11,778 nucleotides of DNA, from assembly GCA_947372575.1 (NCBI GenBank), contig CANBUF010000024.1, forward strand, positions 1 to 11,778, read 5' to 3'. The stretch comes from Alcaligenaceae bacterium (GTDB taxonomy: Bacteria > Pseudomonadota > Gammaproteobacteria > Burkholderiales > Burkholderiaceae). Positions 1 to 6,054 of the stretch are shown one piece after another (within the stretch, counting starts at the first letter, position 1; each line of letters starts with the position of its first letter). Made by a program: the position numbers and the translations under genes. The notes under the pieces were generated by a model that was not told the origin of the DNA, did not search any database, and saw nothing but the letters and a program-made list of their open reading frames with translations.

Positions 1-1
1 G

Positions 2-463
2 GTGCCTTACCAGGTCTTCAAAACTTCAGACGGATTCATGATTGTGGCGGTCGGCAACGATTCACAATTCCGATCCTACTGTAAGGCGATTGGCCAACCT
101 GAGCTAGGACAAGACCCACGCTTTGTCACAAACGGTCAGCGTATTATCAATCGGGCGGAACTAATCCCCATGCTTGAAAAAATCATGGCCACAGGTGAAC
201 GTGATGTCTGGATTGCCAAGTTCGAAGAGGCCGGCGTGCCCTGCGGTCCGATACAGTCCATTGATCAGGTCTTTGCGCACCCACAAGTCATCGAACGGGA
301 AATCTGGAAAACCATGACACACCCTCTCGGTGGCACCACGCCGACCACGGCAAGCCCCATGCGTTTTTCAGCGACACCGGTTCAATATCGGCGCGCAGCA
401 CCGACACTTGGCCAGCATACCGACGAGATCCTGAAGGAACTGGAAGCATTTAAAAAGCCTTAA
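2..463 (+). CDS. CaiB/BaiF family III CoA-transferase, C-terminal part (5' truncated by window)
   Basis: Only the last ~153 codons are present; family members are about 390-410 residues, so most of the protein, including the catalytic Asp region, lies before the window. The visible part matches the C-terminal region of family III CoA-transferases: a YQVFKTSDGFMIVAVGND-like start, a 'W...FEEAGVPCGPI' segment followed by 'FAHPQV' and 'HPLGG', and an ending 'P.LGQHTDEIL'. These enzymes move CoA from one acyl-CoA to a carboxylic acid in the cytoplasm; the substrate here cannot be told. The GTG at position 2 should not be taken as the true start, because the reading frame is open to the window edge. 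The gene ends 155 bp before a solute-binding protein gene on the same strand. That placement suggests, without proving, that the acid activated by this enzyme could be what the downstream transporter imports. Confidence 0.9.
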   Translation: MPYQVFKTSDGFMIVAVGNDSQFRSYCKAIGQPELGQDPRFVTNGQRIINRAELIPMLEKIMATGERDVWIAKFEEAGVPCGPIQSIDQVFAHPQVIEREIWKTMTHPLGGTTPTTASPMRFSATPVQYRRAAPTLGQHTDEILKELEAFKKP

Positions 464-540
464 AGTTTTTCTTCAAACATTAAAGTCTTTCTTTAAACAT
501 TTACGCTTTACCGAAAAAATTTACGTTTTACTGCAAACAT
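461..540. repeat. Degenerate 20-bp tandem repeat, four units in register
   Basis: Four consecutive 20-bp units occupy 461-480, 481-500, 501-520 and 521-540. Units 1 and 2 differ at 2 of 20 positions, units 3 and 4 at 4 of 20, and units 1 and 4 at 4 of 20. The shared pattern is roughly TWAMGYTTTWCYKMAAACAT. The first unit begins on the TAA stop codon of the CoA-transferase gene. A further broken copy, shifted by an insertion, can be followed to about 567 (CTTTTTACTGCAAAATTT). The block is far more AT-rich than its surroundings. A period of 20 bp is close to two helical turns, so the A and T tracts lie on one face and could bend the DNA or present repeated sites to a regulator. Position in front of a transporter operon suggests control of that operon, which is an inference. 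Confidence 0.75.
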
Positions 541-574
541 TCACAAAAACTTTTTACTGCAAAATTTTAAAAAA

Positions 575-593
575 TCCGCAAACTAATAGCGGA
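575..593. promoter_or_regulatory. Short inverted repeat upstream of the solute-binding protein gene
   Basis: TCCGC (575-579) and GCGGA (589-593) form a perfect 5-bp inverted repeat with a 9-nt AT-rich spacer, 26 nt before the ATG at 619. It stands between the AT-rich repeat block and the ribosome binding site, and could be an operator half-site pair or a weak mRNA hairpin. No convincing -35/-10 pair could be picked near it, so its role is open. Confidence 0.3.
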
Positions 594-618
594 ACAAATC
601 ACTAACGGAGACAACGTC

Positions 619-1737
619 ATGAAAAAACTGATCGCAGGTATTGCACTGTTACAAGCCGCCTGGGCCTTACCCGCCCTGGCGACCGATTACACAATCGGTG
701 CCGCCTTTCCCATGAGTGGTGCCAATGCCGAATATGGTGAGGTATTCAGTTCGGCTGCCAATATGGCGGTGGATCACATTAATGCAGACAAAAAACTATC
801 AGGCAAACTGAGCATCGTCTACGAAGACAGCCAGGCACTGCCCGCCCAAGGCGTGATCGCAGCCAATAAGCTCGTGAACGTCAGTAAAGTCCCCTTTGTC
901 TTATCAGCGTTTACTGGCGTATCCAAAGCGATTGCACCGATTGGCACACGCACCAAAACCGTCATGGTCAACGGCGGCGGCGTAGGCCCCGATCTGGCGG
1001 CACTGGGTGAATACTTCTGGAACACGATTCCACTCGCTGACTTTGAAGTACGCGCAATCGTGCCCTATCTGGTCAAAGAGCGCGGACTGAAAAAAATCGC
1101 GCTGATCTATGTGGATGATCCGCTGGGTCAATCCATTCTTGCCGAACTGGGTAAAGAGCTTAAGGCCGTGGGAGGAGAGCTCGTGGGTTCATTCTCGATC
1201 CCAACCACGATGCAGCAGTTCTCAGGCATTGCCGCGCGCGTGCGTGACACTAAACCTGATGCAGTCTACTTTGCAACCTACGGCAACCAACAAGTCCAAC
1301 TCGTCAAACAGTTACGTGATAATGGGATTAGCCAGCCGCTGGTGAGTTACTCTGCTGTCGGACTGCCATCCATGCTGACCTTGCCTGAAGCAAAAGGGCT
1401 CATCTATACCAGTCAAAAAATGAACTGGGACAATAGTGATCCACAGGCACGACGCCTGATGAATGATTACAAACAAAAATATGGCAAAGAACCCAGCGCT
1501 TACGTGCTGAACTATTACAACGCCGTATTGACCTTTGCGGACTTGGCCGCCGCACTCGAAAAAGCAGGCAAGCCTGTCACGGGTGAAAATCTGCTTGCAC
1601 AGCGCAAAGCGACTAAAACGTTTCAGTTTGTAGGAGCGACTGTTTCGTTTGCAAATAACGGAACGGTCCAGTCTCCGATTCAAATCAATGATGTCGTGGG
1701 TGATGGCACGACGAAAGCCATCGCAGAAGTGAAATAA
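619..1737 (+). CDS. ABC transporter periplasmic substrate-binding protein, branched-chain amino acid/carboxylate type (LivJ-like)
   Basis: This 372-residue protein is the periplasmic receptor of the importer encoded just downstream. It has a clear signal peptide: MKKL, a hydrophobic core, and an ALA cleavage site after about residue 21, leaving a mature start TDYTIGAAFPMSG. That start is typical of type I periplasmic binding proteins (Peripla_BP_6), as are 'GEVFSSAANMAVDHIN', 'LSIVYEDSQALP' and the 'IALIYVDDPLGQS' start of the second lobe. Length fits the family. GGAG at 607-610 lies 8 nt before the ATG and supports this start. The permease gene follows after 33 nt. Family members bind branched-chain amino acids, but many proteobacterial paralogues bind aromatic or aliphatic acids, amides or urea. 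The binding specificity cannot be fixed here, and the upstream CoA-transferase makes an organic acid ligand worth considering. Confidence 0.93.
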   Translation: MKKLIAGIALLQAAWALPALATDYTIGAAFPMSGANAEYGEVFSSAANMAVDHINADKKLSGKLSIVYEDSQALPAQGVIAANKLVNVSKVPFVLSAFTGVSKAIAPIGTRTKTVMVNGGGVGPDLAALGEYFWNTIPLADFEVRAIVPYLVKERGLKKIALIYVDDPLGQSILAELGKELKAVGGELVGSFSIPTTMQQFSGIAARVRDTKPDAVYFATYGNQQVQLVKQLRDNGISQPLVSYSAVGLPSMLTLPEAKGLIYTSQKMNWDNSDPQARRLMNDYKQKYGKEPSAYVLNYYNAVLTFADLAAALEKAGKPVTGENLLAQRKATKTFQFVGATVSFANNGTVQSPIQINDVVGDGTTKAIAEVK

Positions 1738-1770
1738 CAGTACCCACCACCATTAGAAGAGAATCGCCCT

Positions 1771-2643
1771 ATGTTGTTCGTTCAACTGTTAGTTAACGGG
1801 CTGCAGACTGGTGCGCTCTACGCACTGATTGCAGCCGGGTTTTCGCTGATCTTTGGCATGACCCGAATTTTTCATGCCGCACATGGGGCGACCTTCACGA
1901 TTGCCGGCTTTATTTTTTATGAGTGCTACTCAGTACTGCACTGGGTCTGGCCGCTCGCTGTCATTGCCTCGGCGCTGGCCGCGAGTATTTTCGGGATTCT
2001 TCTTGATCGCTGGGTATATGCCGTGATCCAGCGTCATGAAGGATCTTTTTTCACTGTTTTTGCGGCCTCCTTTGGTGCGGCAATCGTAGTGCAGAACCTG
2101 ATCTCCATTGTGTTTGGTCGCGGGCTGGTGACCGTCAGCACACCGCTGAGCAAAAGTCTTGAAGTCGCTCCGGGTCTGTTCATCGCCCCGATCGCCGGTG
2201 TGATCATTGCCTGTGCCATTATTTCGTTTGTCGTCTTGCAATGGCTGCTGACACGTACCAATCTTGGTATTGCCCTGCGTGCGCTGGGTGAAAATCCCGC
2301 CCTCATCGAAGTGTATGGACTCACGCCCAGACGCTTATCCCAGTATGTATTTCTGATTGGTTCGATTCTGGCCGTCCCCTGCGCAATCCTGACCGCTGCA
2401 ACCTCAGGCCTCAATCCGGCGATGGGCAACCACGTCATGCTCATCAGTGTTGCTGCGACCATCGTAGGAGGCGTTGGAAGTCTGCGTGGGGCCGCCCTCG
2501 CTGGACTGTTGCTCGGCCTGGCCGAGAACCTGTGCTTATCCGTGATCGATCCCCAATGGAGCGAAGCCGTCACCTTCGTGATTCTTTTCCTGTTCATCCT
2601 GTTCCGCCCCAGTGGTGTGTTCGGACGAACCATTGTGTCTTAA
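1771..2643 (+). CDS. ABC transporter inner-membrane permease, LivH type
   Basis: This 290-residue, strongly hydrophobic protein is one half of the transmembrane channel of the importer. It shows the LivH-type N-terminus 'LLVNGLQTGALYALIAAGFSLIFGM', several further hydrophobic segments, the cytoplasmic 'ALGENPALIEVYGL' loop that contacts the ATPases, and the conserved C-terminal 'ATIVGGVGSLRGAALAGLLLG' segment followed by 'FILFRPSGVFG'. The length fits the family. A purine-rich AGAAGAG (about 1755-1761) precedes the ATG. The next permease gene begins 13 nt after the stop, so the two are almost certainly co-transcribed and their products pair in the membrane. Substrate choice depends mainly on the binding protein, so a specific name such as livH is avoided. 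Confidence 0.93.
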   Translation: MLFVQLLVNGLQTGALYALIAAGFSLIFGMTRIFHAAHGATFTIAGFIFYECYSVLHWVWPLAVIASALAASIFGILLDRWVYAVIQRHEGSFFTVFAASFGAAIVVQNLISIVFGRGLVTVSTPLSKSLEVAPGLFIAPIAGVIIACAIISFVVLQWLLTRTNLGIALRALGENPALIEVYGLTPRRLSQYVFLIGSILAVPCAILTAATSGLNPAMGNHVMLISVAATIVGGVGSLRGAALAGLLLGLAENLCLSVIDPQWSEAVTFVILFLFILFRPSGVFGRTIVS

Positions 2644-2656
2644 GGGGAATCCAAAC

Positions 2657-3541
2657 ATGATTGCTTACCTTCAAAACATTGCAGTTCTTTTTTGTATCAA
2701 CGCGATTCTTGCGCTGACACTGAATTTCATCATGGGTTATGCAGGCATTTTTTCGCTGGCGCATGCAATATTTTTTGGCGTCGGTGCATACACCACAGCC
2801 TATATTGCGCTGCATTTCAGCGATTCATTACTGCTATGCATGGGTGCCTCAGCCCTACTCACCGCACTGCTTTCTATGGCACTCGCCCTACCAGCACTGC
2901 GCGTACGGGGCGAGTATTTTGTTGCTGCATCCATGGGACTACAAGTCATTGGTGTCACGATATTTTCGGAATGGAAGTCTGTCACAGGCGGACTGGGCGG
3001 AATGATCGGCATCCCACGTCCCAGTATGTTCGGTTATATCTTTAACGACGACCTGGCATTTCTTGTGCTGTGCGTGCTGATATTGCTGATGGTCATTGGC
3101 CTGACAGCGTTGCTAGTCAGGGGAAGCTTTGGGCGCAGTCTGATGGCCATCCGCGATAGCGAATCAGCTGCGCAGAGTTTTGGCAAGCACGTCAATGCGA
3201 TCAAGGCATTGTCTGTTGCGGTATCCGCAGCGCTGGCAGGGGTCGCAGGAACGCTCTATGCGTTTTACATGAGTTTTATCAACGTTGAAAGTTTCACCCT
3301 TGAATTTTCGATTCTGCTGATGGCCATGGTCATCATTGGCGGCACGGGCACCTTGTTTGGGCCTGTTGTTGGAGCAGCCTTGCTGATGTCCCTGCCTGCA
3401 GCCCTGACCTATCTGCCTTTCTTGCCGCCTAGCGAACTGGGCACGATTCAACAAATTATCTACGGTATTGCAATGGTGTTACTGATGATGTTTCGTCCCG
3501 GTGGGCTCATTGGCGGTCGTAGTCGGGAGAAGTCAGCATGA
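2657..3541 (+). CDS. ABC transporter inner-membrane permease, LivM type
   Basis: This is the second channel subunit, 294 residues from the start chosen here. Family marks are the N-terminal 'LALTLNFIMGYAGIFSLAHAIFFGVGAYTTA' stretch, 'LPALRVRGEYFVAASMGLQ', the cytoplasmic 'RSLMAIRDSESAAQSFG' coupling loop, and 'VIIGGTGTLFGPVVGAALL' near the C-terminus, with multiple hydrophobic helices between. The frame is open back to an ATG at 2612 inside the upstream permease gene. The ATG at 2657 is preferred because AAGGGGA (2642-2648) lies 8 nt before it and because MIAYLQN is a natural start for the first helix, while the 15 extra residues are polar and unlike the family. Its TGA stop overlaps the next start in an ATGA (3538-3541), implying translational coupling to the first ATPase. 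Confidence 0.92.
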   Translation: MIAYLQNIAVLFCINAILALTLNFIMGYAGIFSLAHAIFFGVGAYTTAYIALHFSDSLLLCMGASALLTALLSMALALPALRVRGEYFVAASMGLQVIGVTIFSEWKSVTGGLGGMIGIPRPSMFGYIFNDDLAFLVLCVLILLMVIGLTALLVRGSFGRSLMAIRDSESAAQSFGKHVNAIKALSVAVSAALAGVAGTLYAFYMSFINVESFTLEFSILLMAMVIIGGTGTLFGPVVGAALLMSLPAALTYLPFLPPSELGTIQQIIYGIAMVLLMMFRPGGLIGGRSREKSA

Positions 3542-4290
3542 ATACTTCAACGCAGACAAACGACATCTTGCTTGAGATTCGTAATCTGAATAAGAATTTT
3601 GGTGGCTTACAGGCGATTTCCGAGGTCACCATGGATCTGCCTGCGGGTGTGATCACCACACTAGTGGGACCAAACGGTGCTGGTAAGACAACACTATTTA
3701 ACCTGATCACGGGACATATCGTCCCGACGAGCGGCTCTGTGCACTGGCTTGGGCAGCCACTCAAGGGGATTGAGCCCTGGCGCATTGCACGCATGGGGAT
3801 CGCTCGCACATTCCAGGACTTGCGGCTGTTCAGCCAGATGACGGTTGAGGAAAACATTATGACCGTGATGGAGCGCAACAGCTGGCTATGGCAGTCAGGA
3901 CGCACGGCCGCTGAAAAGCGTGTCAATGAAATACTTGAAGAAACGCAACTCGCCGATAAACGCCATGAACGCGCCGTCGACCTGGCCTATGCCGAACGTA
4001 AATTCCTGAGCCTTGCGCGCATCATGGCCAGTCAGGCCAAATTATGGCTGCTCGATGAGCCAGCATCTGGTCTGGATCCACGCTCTTTCGAGCGCTTTGT
4101 AGCGCTCTTGCGCAATTACGCTGCGCGCGGCATCACTATTTGCATCATTGAACACAACCTCGATATCGTGATCAAACTTTCCGACCGCGTCGCGTTTCTG
4201 GATCAAGGCAAACTGCTGGCGCAGGGCAGCTCACAGGAAATCCTTAAGGATCCTCATCTGGCCGCGATTTATTTTGGAGATCGCTCATGA
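3538..4290 (+). CDS. ABC transporter ATP-binding protein, LivG type, with divergent signature motif
   Basis: This 250-residue cytoplasmic ATPase is one of two that drive the importer. Walker A GPNGAGKTT is at residues 44-52, the Q-loop lies in 'ARTFQDLRLF', Walker B is 'LWLLDEPASGLDP' and the switch His is in 'IIEHNLDIV'. The 'GIARTFQDLRLF' and 'EHNLDIVIKLSDRV' segments are typical of LivG rather than LivF. The ABC signature reads LAYAERKFLSLAR in place of the usual LSxGQ-like sequence: the central Gly is Ala and the Gln position is charged. Related uptake ATPases with such signatures exist from family knowledge, so the protein is probably active. The catalytic Walker and switch residues are intact. 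Start and stop both overlap the neighbouring genes by ATGA. Confidence 0.93.
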   Translation: MNTSTQTNDILLEIRNLNKNFGGLQAISEVTMDLPAGVITTLVGPNGAGKTTLFNLITGHIVPTSGSVHWLGQPLKGIEPWRIARMGIARTFQDLRLFSQMTVEENIMTVMERNSWLWQSGRTAAEKRVNEILEETQLADKRHERAVDLAYAERKFLSLARIMASQAKLWLLDEPASGLDPRSFERFVALLRNYAARGITICIIEHNLDIVIKLSDRVAFLDQGKLLAQGSSQEILKDPHLAAIYFGDRS

Positions 4291-5003
4291 GTACAGGTAA
4301 TTTTCTACAAGCCAGCAATCTGCGCGTGGGCTATGGTGGACGGCCTGTTCTGGATCAGTTCAGCGTGAATCTTGCACACAACGAGGTGCTCTGCCTGATC
4401 GGGCATAACGGCGCAGGAAAATCCACACTCCTTAAGTCCTTGTTTGGCCTGGTGCCACTTGAGGCGGGTACGATTCTGCTGGAGGGCAAACCCGTAAGCA
4501 AACCTGATCCGCGGGCGATGAACGCGGCAGGCATTGCACTGGTACCAGAAGGACGGGGCGTTTTCCCAGGCTTGACTGTGGCTGAAATCATGCGCTTAGG
4601 ATTCTGGGCCAATGGCATTGCTGCAGGAGAGCATGCGGCCAGACTGGACTGGGTGATGGGTGTGCTGCCTATGGTCAAGAAATTTTACAGCCAGCGGGCG
4701 GGTACGCTGTCGGGCGGTCAGCAGCAAATGGTCTCGCTCGGGCGGGCACTCTTGAGCCAGCCTCGCTGCCTGCTGCTCGACGAGCCATCCATTGGACTGG
4801 CTCCCAAGCTTTTCCAGGATCTGGTCGGACCGATTCGCGCCTTGCAGAAGGAGCGCAAGATGTCGATACTGATCGTTGAACAAAACGTGCGTGAAGCGCT
4901 GAAAATTTCAGACCGTGTGATCGTCATGAAATCCGGTCAGCTCATCCGTGAAGGCACACCCGAAGAATTCAACAATAACGCGGCGCTGATGGAACTGTAT
5001 TAA
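4287..5003 (+). CDS. ABC transporter ATP-binding protein, LivF type
   Basis: This 238-residue protein is the second ATPase of the importer and the last gene of the transport operon. Walker A GHNGAGKST occupies residues 39-47, the signature LSGGQQQMVSLGRAL is canonical, Walker B is 'CLLLDEPSIGLAP', and the switch His position carries Gln (IVEQNV), as is usual for LivF-type subunits. The 'GIALVPEGRGVFPGLTV' segment is also LivF-like. The ATG sits in an ATGA overlap with the LivG-type gene, so the two are translationally coupled and probably made in equal amount. In the dimer, this subunit's canonical signature would complete the LivG-type Walker A site, while the LivG-type divergent signature would face this subunit's site. 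That would make the two ATP sites unequal, which is an inference. A terminator-like hairpin lies about 70 bp downstream. Confidence 0.94.
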   Translation: MSTGNFLQASNLRVGYGGRPVLDQFSVNLAHNEVLCLIGHNGAGKSTLLKSLFGLVPLEAGTILLEGKPVSKPDPRAMNAAGIALVPEGRGVFPGLTVAEIMRLGFWANGIAAGEHAARLDWVMGVLPMVKKFYSQRAGTLSGGQQQMVSLGRALLSQPRCLLLDEPSIGLAPKLFQDLVGPIRALQKERKMSILIVEQNVREALKISDRVIVMKSGQLIREGTPEEFNNNAALMELY

Positions 5004-5073
5004 ACGCATTCCAAGGGGATACGCTTTGGGCGCTTGCGCAGCATTTCGCAACAGGCTGACTACAACGCCATGG

Positions 5074-5121
5074 AAAAAGTATGAGGGCATACAATGAGGA
5101 CGACTCACCCCTCACTTTTTT
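5074..5121 (+). terminator. Rho-independent terminator-like hairpin after the ABC importer operon
   Basis: AAAAAG (5074-5079) and TGAGGG (5082-5087), separated by a 2-nt bulge, pair with CCCTCA (5109-5114) and CTTTTT (5115-5120). The loop is about 21 nt and the 3' arm runs into a T-tract (5116-5121). The loop contains a second ATGAGG (5094-5099) that could compete for the 3' arm, giving a shorter hairpin. The place, between the last transporter gene and an unrelated membrane protein gene, fits transcription termination. The A-run on the left arm would give a T-run on the other strand, so weak bidirectional action is possible. Confidence 0.55.
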
Positions 5122-5142
5122 CAGCATGCTAGCCTGTAGACC

Positions 5143-5901
5143 ATGTCGACGTTAAACAATCATCCTTTTTATGTTTTTTTTCTGTCACTCGCAACGCTAT
5201 GTACAGCCGTATGGCTGGGTGGCTCATTACTGAGGCGATATAAACGTCACGAAAACTGGGTGCAAGAAGACTTCAGCCTGGTCCAAACGACGACATTGAC
5301 CCTGCTTGGCCTGATTATCGGATTCACTTTTTCGATGGCGCTTGAACGATACGACCAGCGTATTGTTCTCGAAGAGGCTGAAGCCAACGCAATCAGCACC
5401 GCTTATCTGCGTGCCGACTTGTTGCCAAAGACTGAGGCGCAGGAAGTTCGCCAACTACTCAAAACCTACACCACGCAGCGTATCCTGTTCTATACCTTGG
5501 ACCTGGACGCGCTTCATCCTGTCCGGATTCATACTCAGACGCTCCAGCAGACGTTGTGGTCCAAGGTCGCACAGGCGGCCGTTCTGCAACCTGACCCGAC
5601 GATGGCACTTGTTGTGACAAGCATCAATGATGTCCTCAGCACAGAAGGACGCTCCCAAGGAGCCTCCTGGAACCAGATTCCAAAGCCAGCATGGATGCTG
5701 CTAGCAGCTATTGCCATCTGTGCAAACCTGATGATCGGTTTCGGTGCAAGGAAATTCAAAGGCCATCAGGAAATATTACTCATACTACCCGTTGTGATTT
5801 CCATCACATTTTTCCTGATCGCCGACATCGATAGCCCACGCAGTGGGGTCATCCGTGTCGTGCCGCACAACCTCAATACGCTCCTGCAATCGTTGCCATA
5901 A
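5143..5901 (+). CDS. DUF4239/bestrophin-like four-helix inner membrane protein
   Basis: This 252-residue protein has two hydrophobic helices near the N-terminus (about residues 9-30 and 50-67), a hydrophilic central region of roughly 110 residues, and two C-terminal helices (about 183-199 and 209-228). The 'LLGLIIGFTFSMALERYDQR' segment followed by 'EEAEANAISTAYLRADLLP', and the 'FFLIADIDSPRSGVIRV' ending, are the pattern I associate with the DUF4239, bestrophin-like, family. That family's biochemical role is not established; distant similarity to bestrophin anion channels is the usual remark. The ATG has no strong ribosome binding site, and no earlier in-frame ATG was seen. It follows a terminator-like hairpin and is separated from the next gene by a repeat-rich spacer, so it probably forms its own transcription unit. 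I see no functional link to either neighbour. Confidence 0.8.
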   Translation: MSTLNNHPFYVFFLSLATLCTAVWLGGSLLRRYKRHENWVQEDFSLVQTTTLTLLGLIIGFTFSMALERYDQRIVLEEAEANAISTAYLRADLLPKTEAQEVRQLLKTYTTQRILFYTLDLDALHPVRIHTQTLQQTLWSKVAQAAVLQPDPTMALVVTSINDVLSTEGRSQGASWNQIPKPAWMLLAAIAICANLMIGFGARKFKGHQEILLILPVVISITFFLIADIDSPRSGVIRVVPHNLNTLLQSLP

Positions 5902-5910
5902 GCAAAAATA

Positions 5911-5980
5911 AATCAGGAATCAGGAATCAGCAATAACTAGCAATCAATAACCAATAACCAATAAGTTATAAGCTATCAGC
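5911..5980. repeat. Degenerate 7-bp tandem repeat, about ten units in register
   Basis: From 5911 the sequence can be read as consecutive heptamers: AATCAGG, AATCAGG, AATCAGC, AATAACT, AGCAATC, AATAACC, AATAACC, AATAAGT, TATAAGC, TATCAGC. Nine of the ten share an ATNA core; only the fifth departs strongly. The first two are identical, as are the sixth and seventh, which points to slippage or local duplication. A further AATCAGG lies out of register at 5993-5999. The array begins 10 nt after the stop codon of the DUF4239-like gene and ends just before the TATAAT box. It fills most of the spacer before the sulfation operon and could vary in length between strains, changing upstream promoter geometry. 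Confidence 0.7.
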
Positions 5981-5995
5981 CTCAACAACTATAAT
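5966..5995 (+). promoter_or_regulatory. Candidate sigma-70-type promoter for the sulfation gene string
   Basis: A perfect TATAAT hexamer lies at 5990-5995. With an 18-bp spacer the -35 position is TTATAA (5966-5971), a poor match to TTGACA that falls inside the 7-bp repeat array. Transcription would begin near 6002 and leave a 5' leader of about 53 nt before the ATG at 6055. Only the -10 box is convincing, so an activator or another sigma factor may be involved. Confidence 0.4.
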
Positions 5996-6012
5996 CAGGG
6001 CAGCCCCATTCG

Positions 6013-6022
6013 GGACATGTCC
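6013..6022. promoter_or_regulatory. 10-bp palindrome GGACATGTCC in the leader of the sulfation operon
   Basis: GGACATGTCC is a perfect palindrome and lies about 10-20 nt after the inferred transcription start, a typical place for a repressor operator. A 10-bp palindrome can occur by chance and no second copy was seen nearby, so it is given low confidence. Confidence 0.25.
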
Positions 6023-6054
6023 AGATCAGTCCGTCTTTAGCGACCCTAAGTTTT

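Noticed and set aside
480..496. TTAAAG/CTTTAA inverted repeat as a terminator for the CoA-transferase gene
   Set aside because: The stem is only 6 bp and almost all A-T, and is a by-product of the 20-bp repeat composition; too weak to call a terminator.
461..567. CRISPR or transposon end for the 20-bp repeats
   Set aside because: Units abut directly without spacers, and there is no transposase, terminal inverted repeat or target duplication nearby.
2034..2633. Open frame of 199 codons on the minus strand inside the LivH-type permease gene
   Set aside because: It is Arg/Pro/Thr-rich with no recognisable domain and is fully covered by a well-supported permease gene; a shadow frame.
2612..2656. 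Upstream ATG start for the LivM-type permease
   Set aside because: It would overlap the preceding gene by 32 nt and add 15 residues not typical of the family; the ATG at 2657 has a good ribosome binding site at the right distance.
5911..5999. CRISPR-like array
   Set aside because: The units are 7 bp with no unique spacers and no cas genes in the window; this is a simple tandem repeat.
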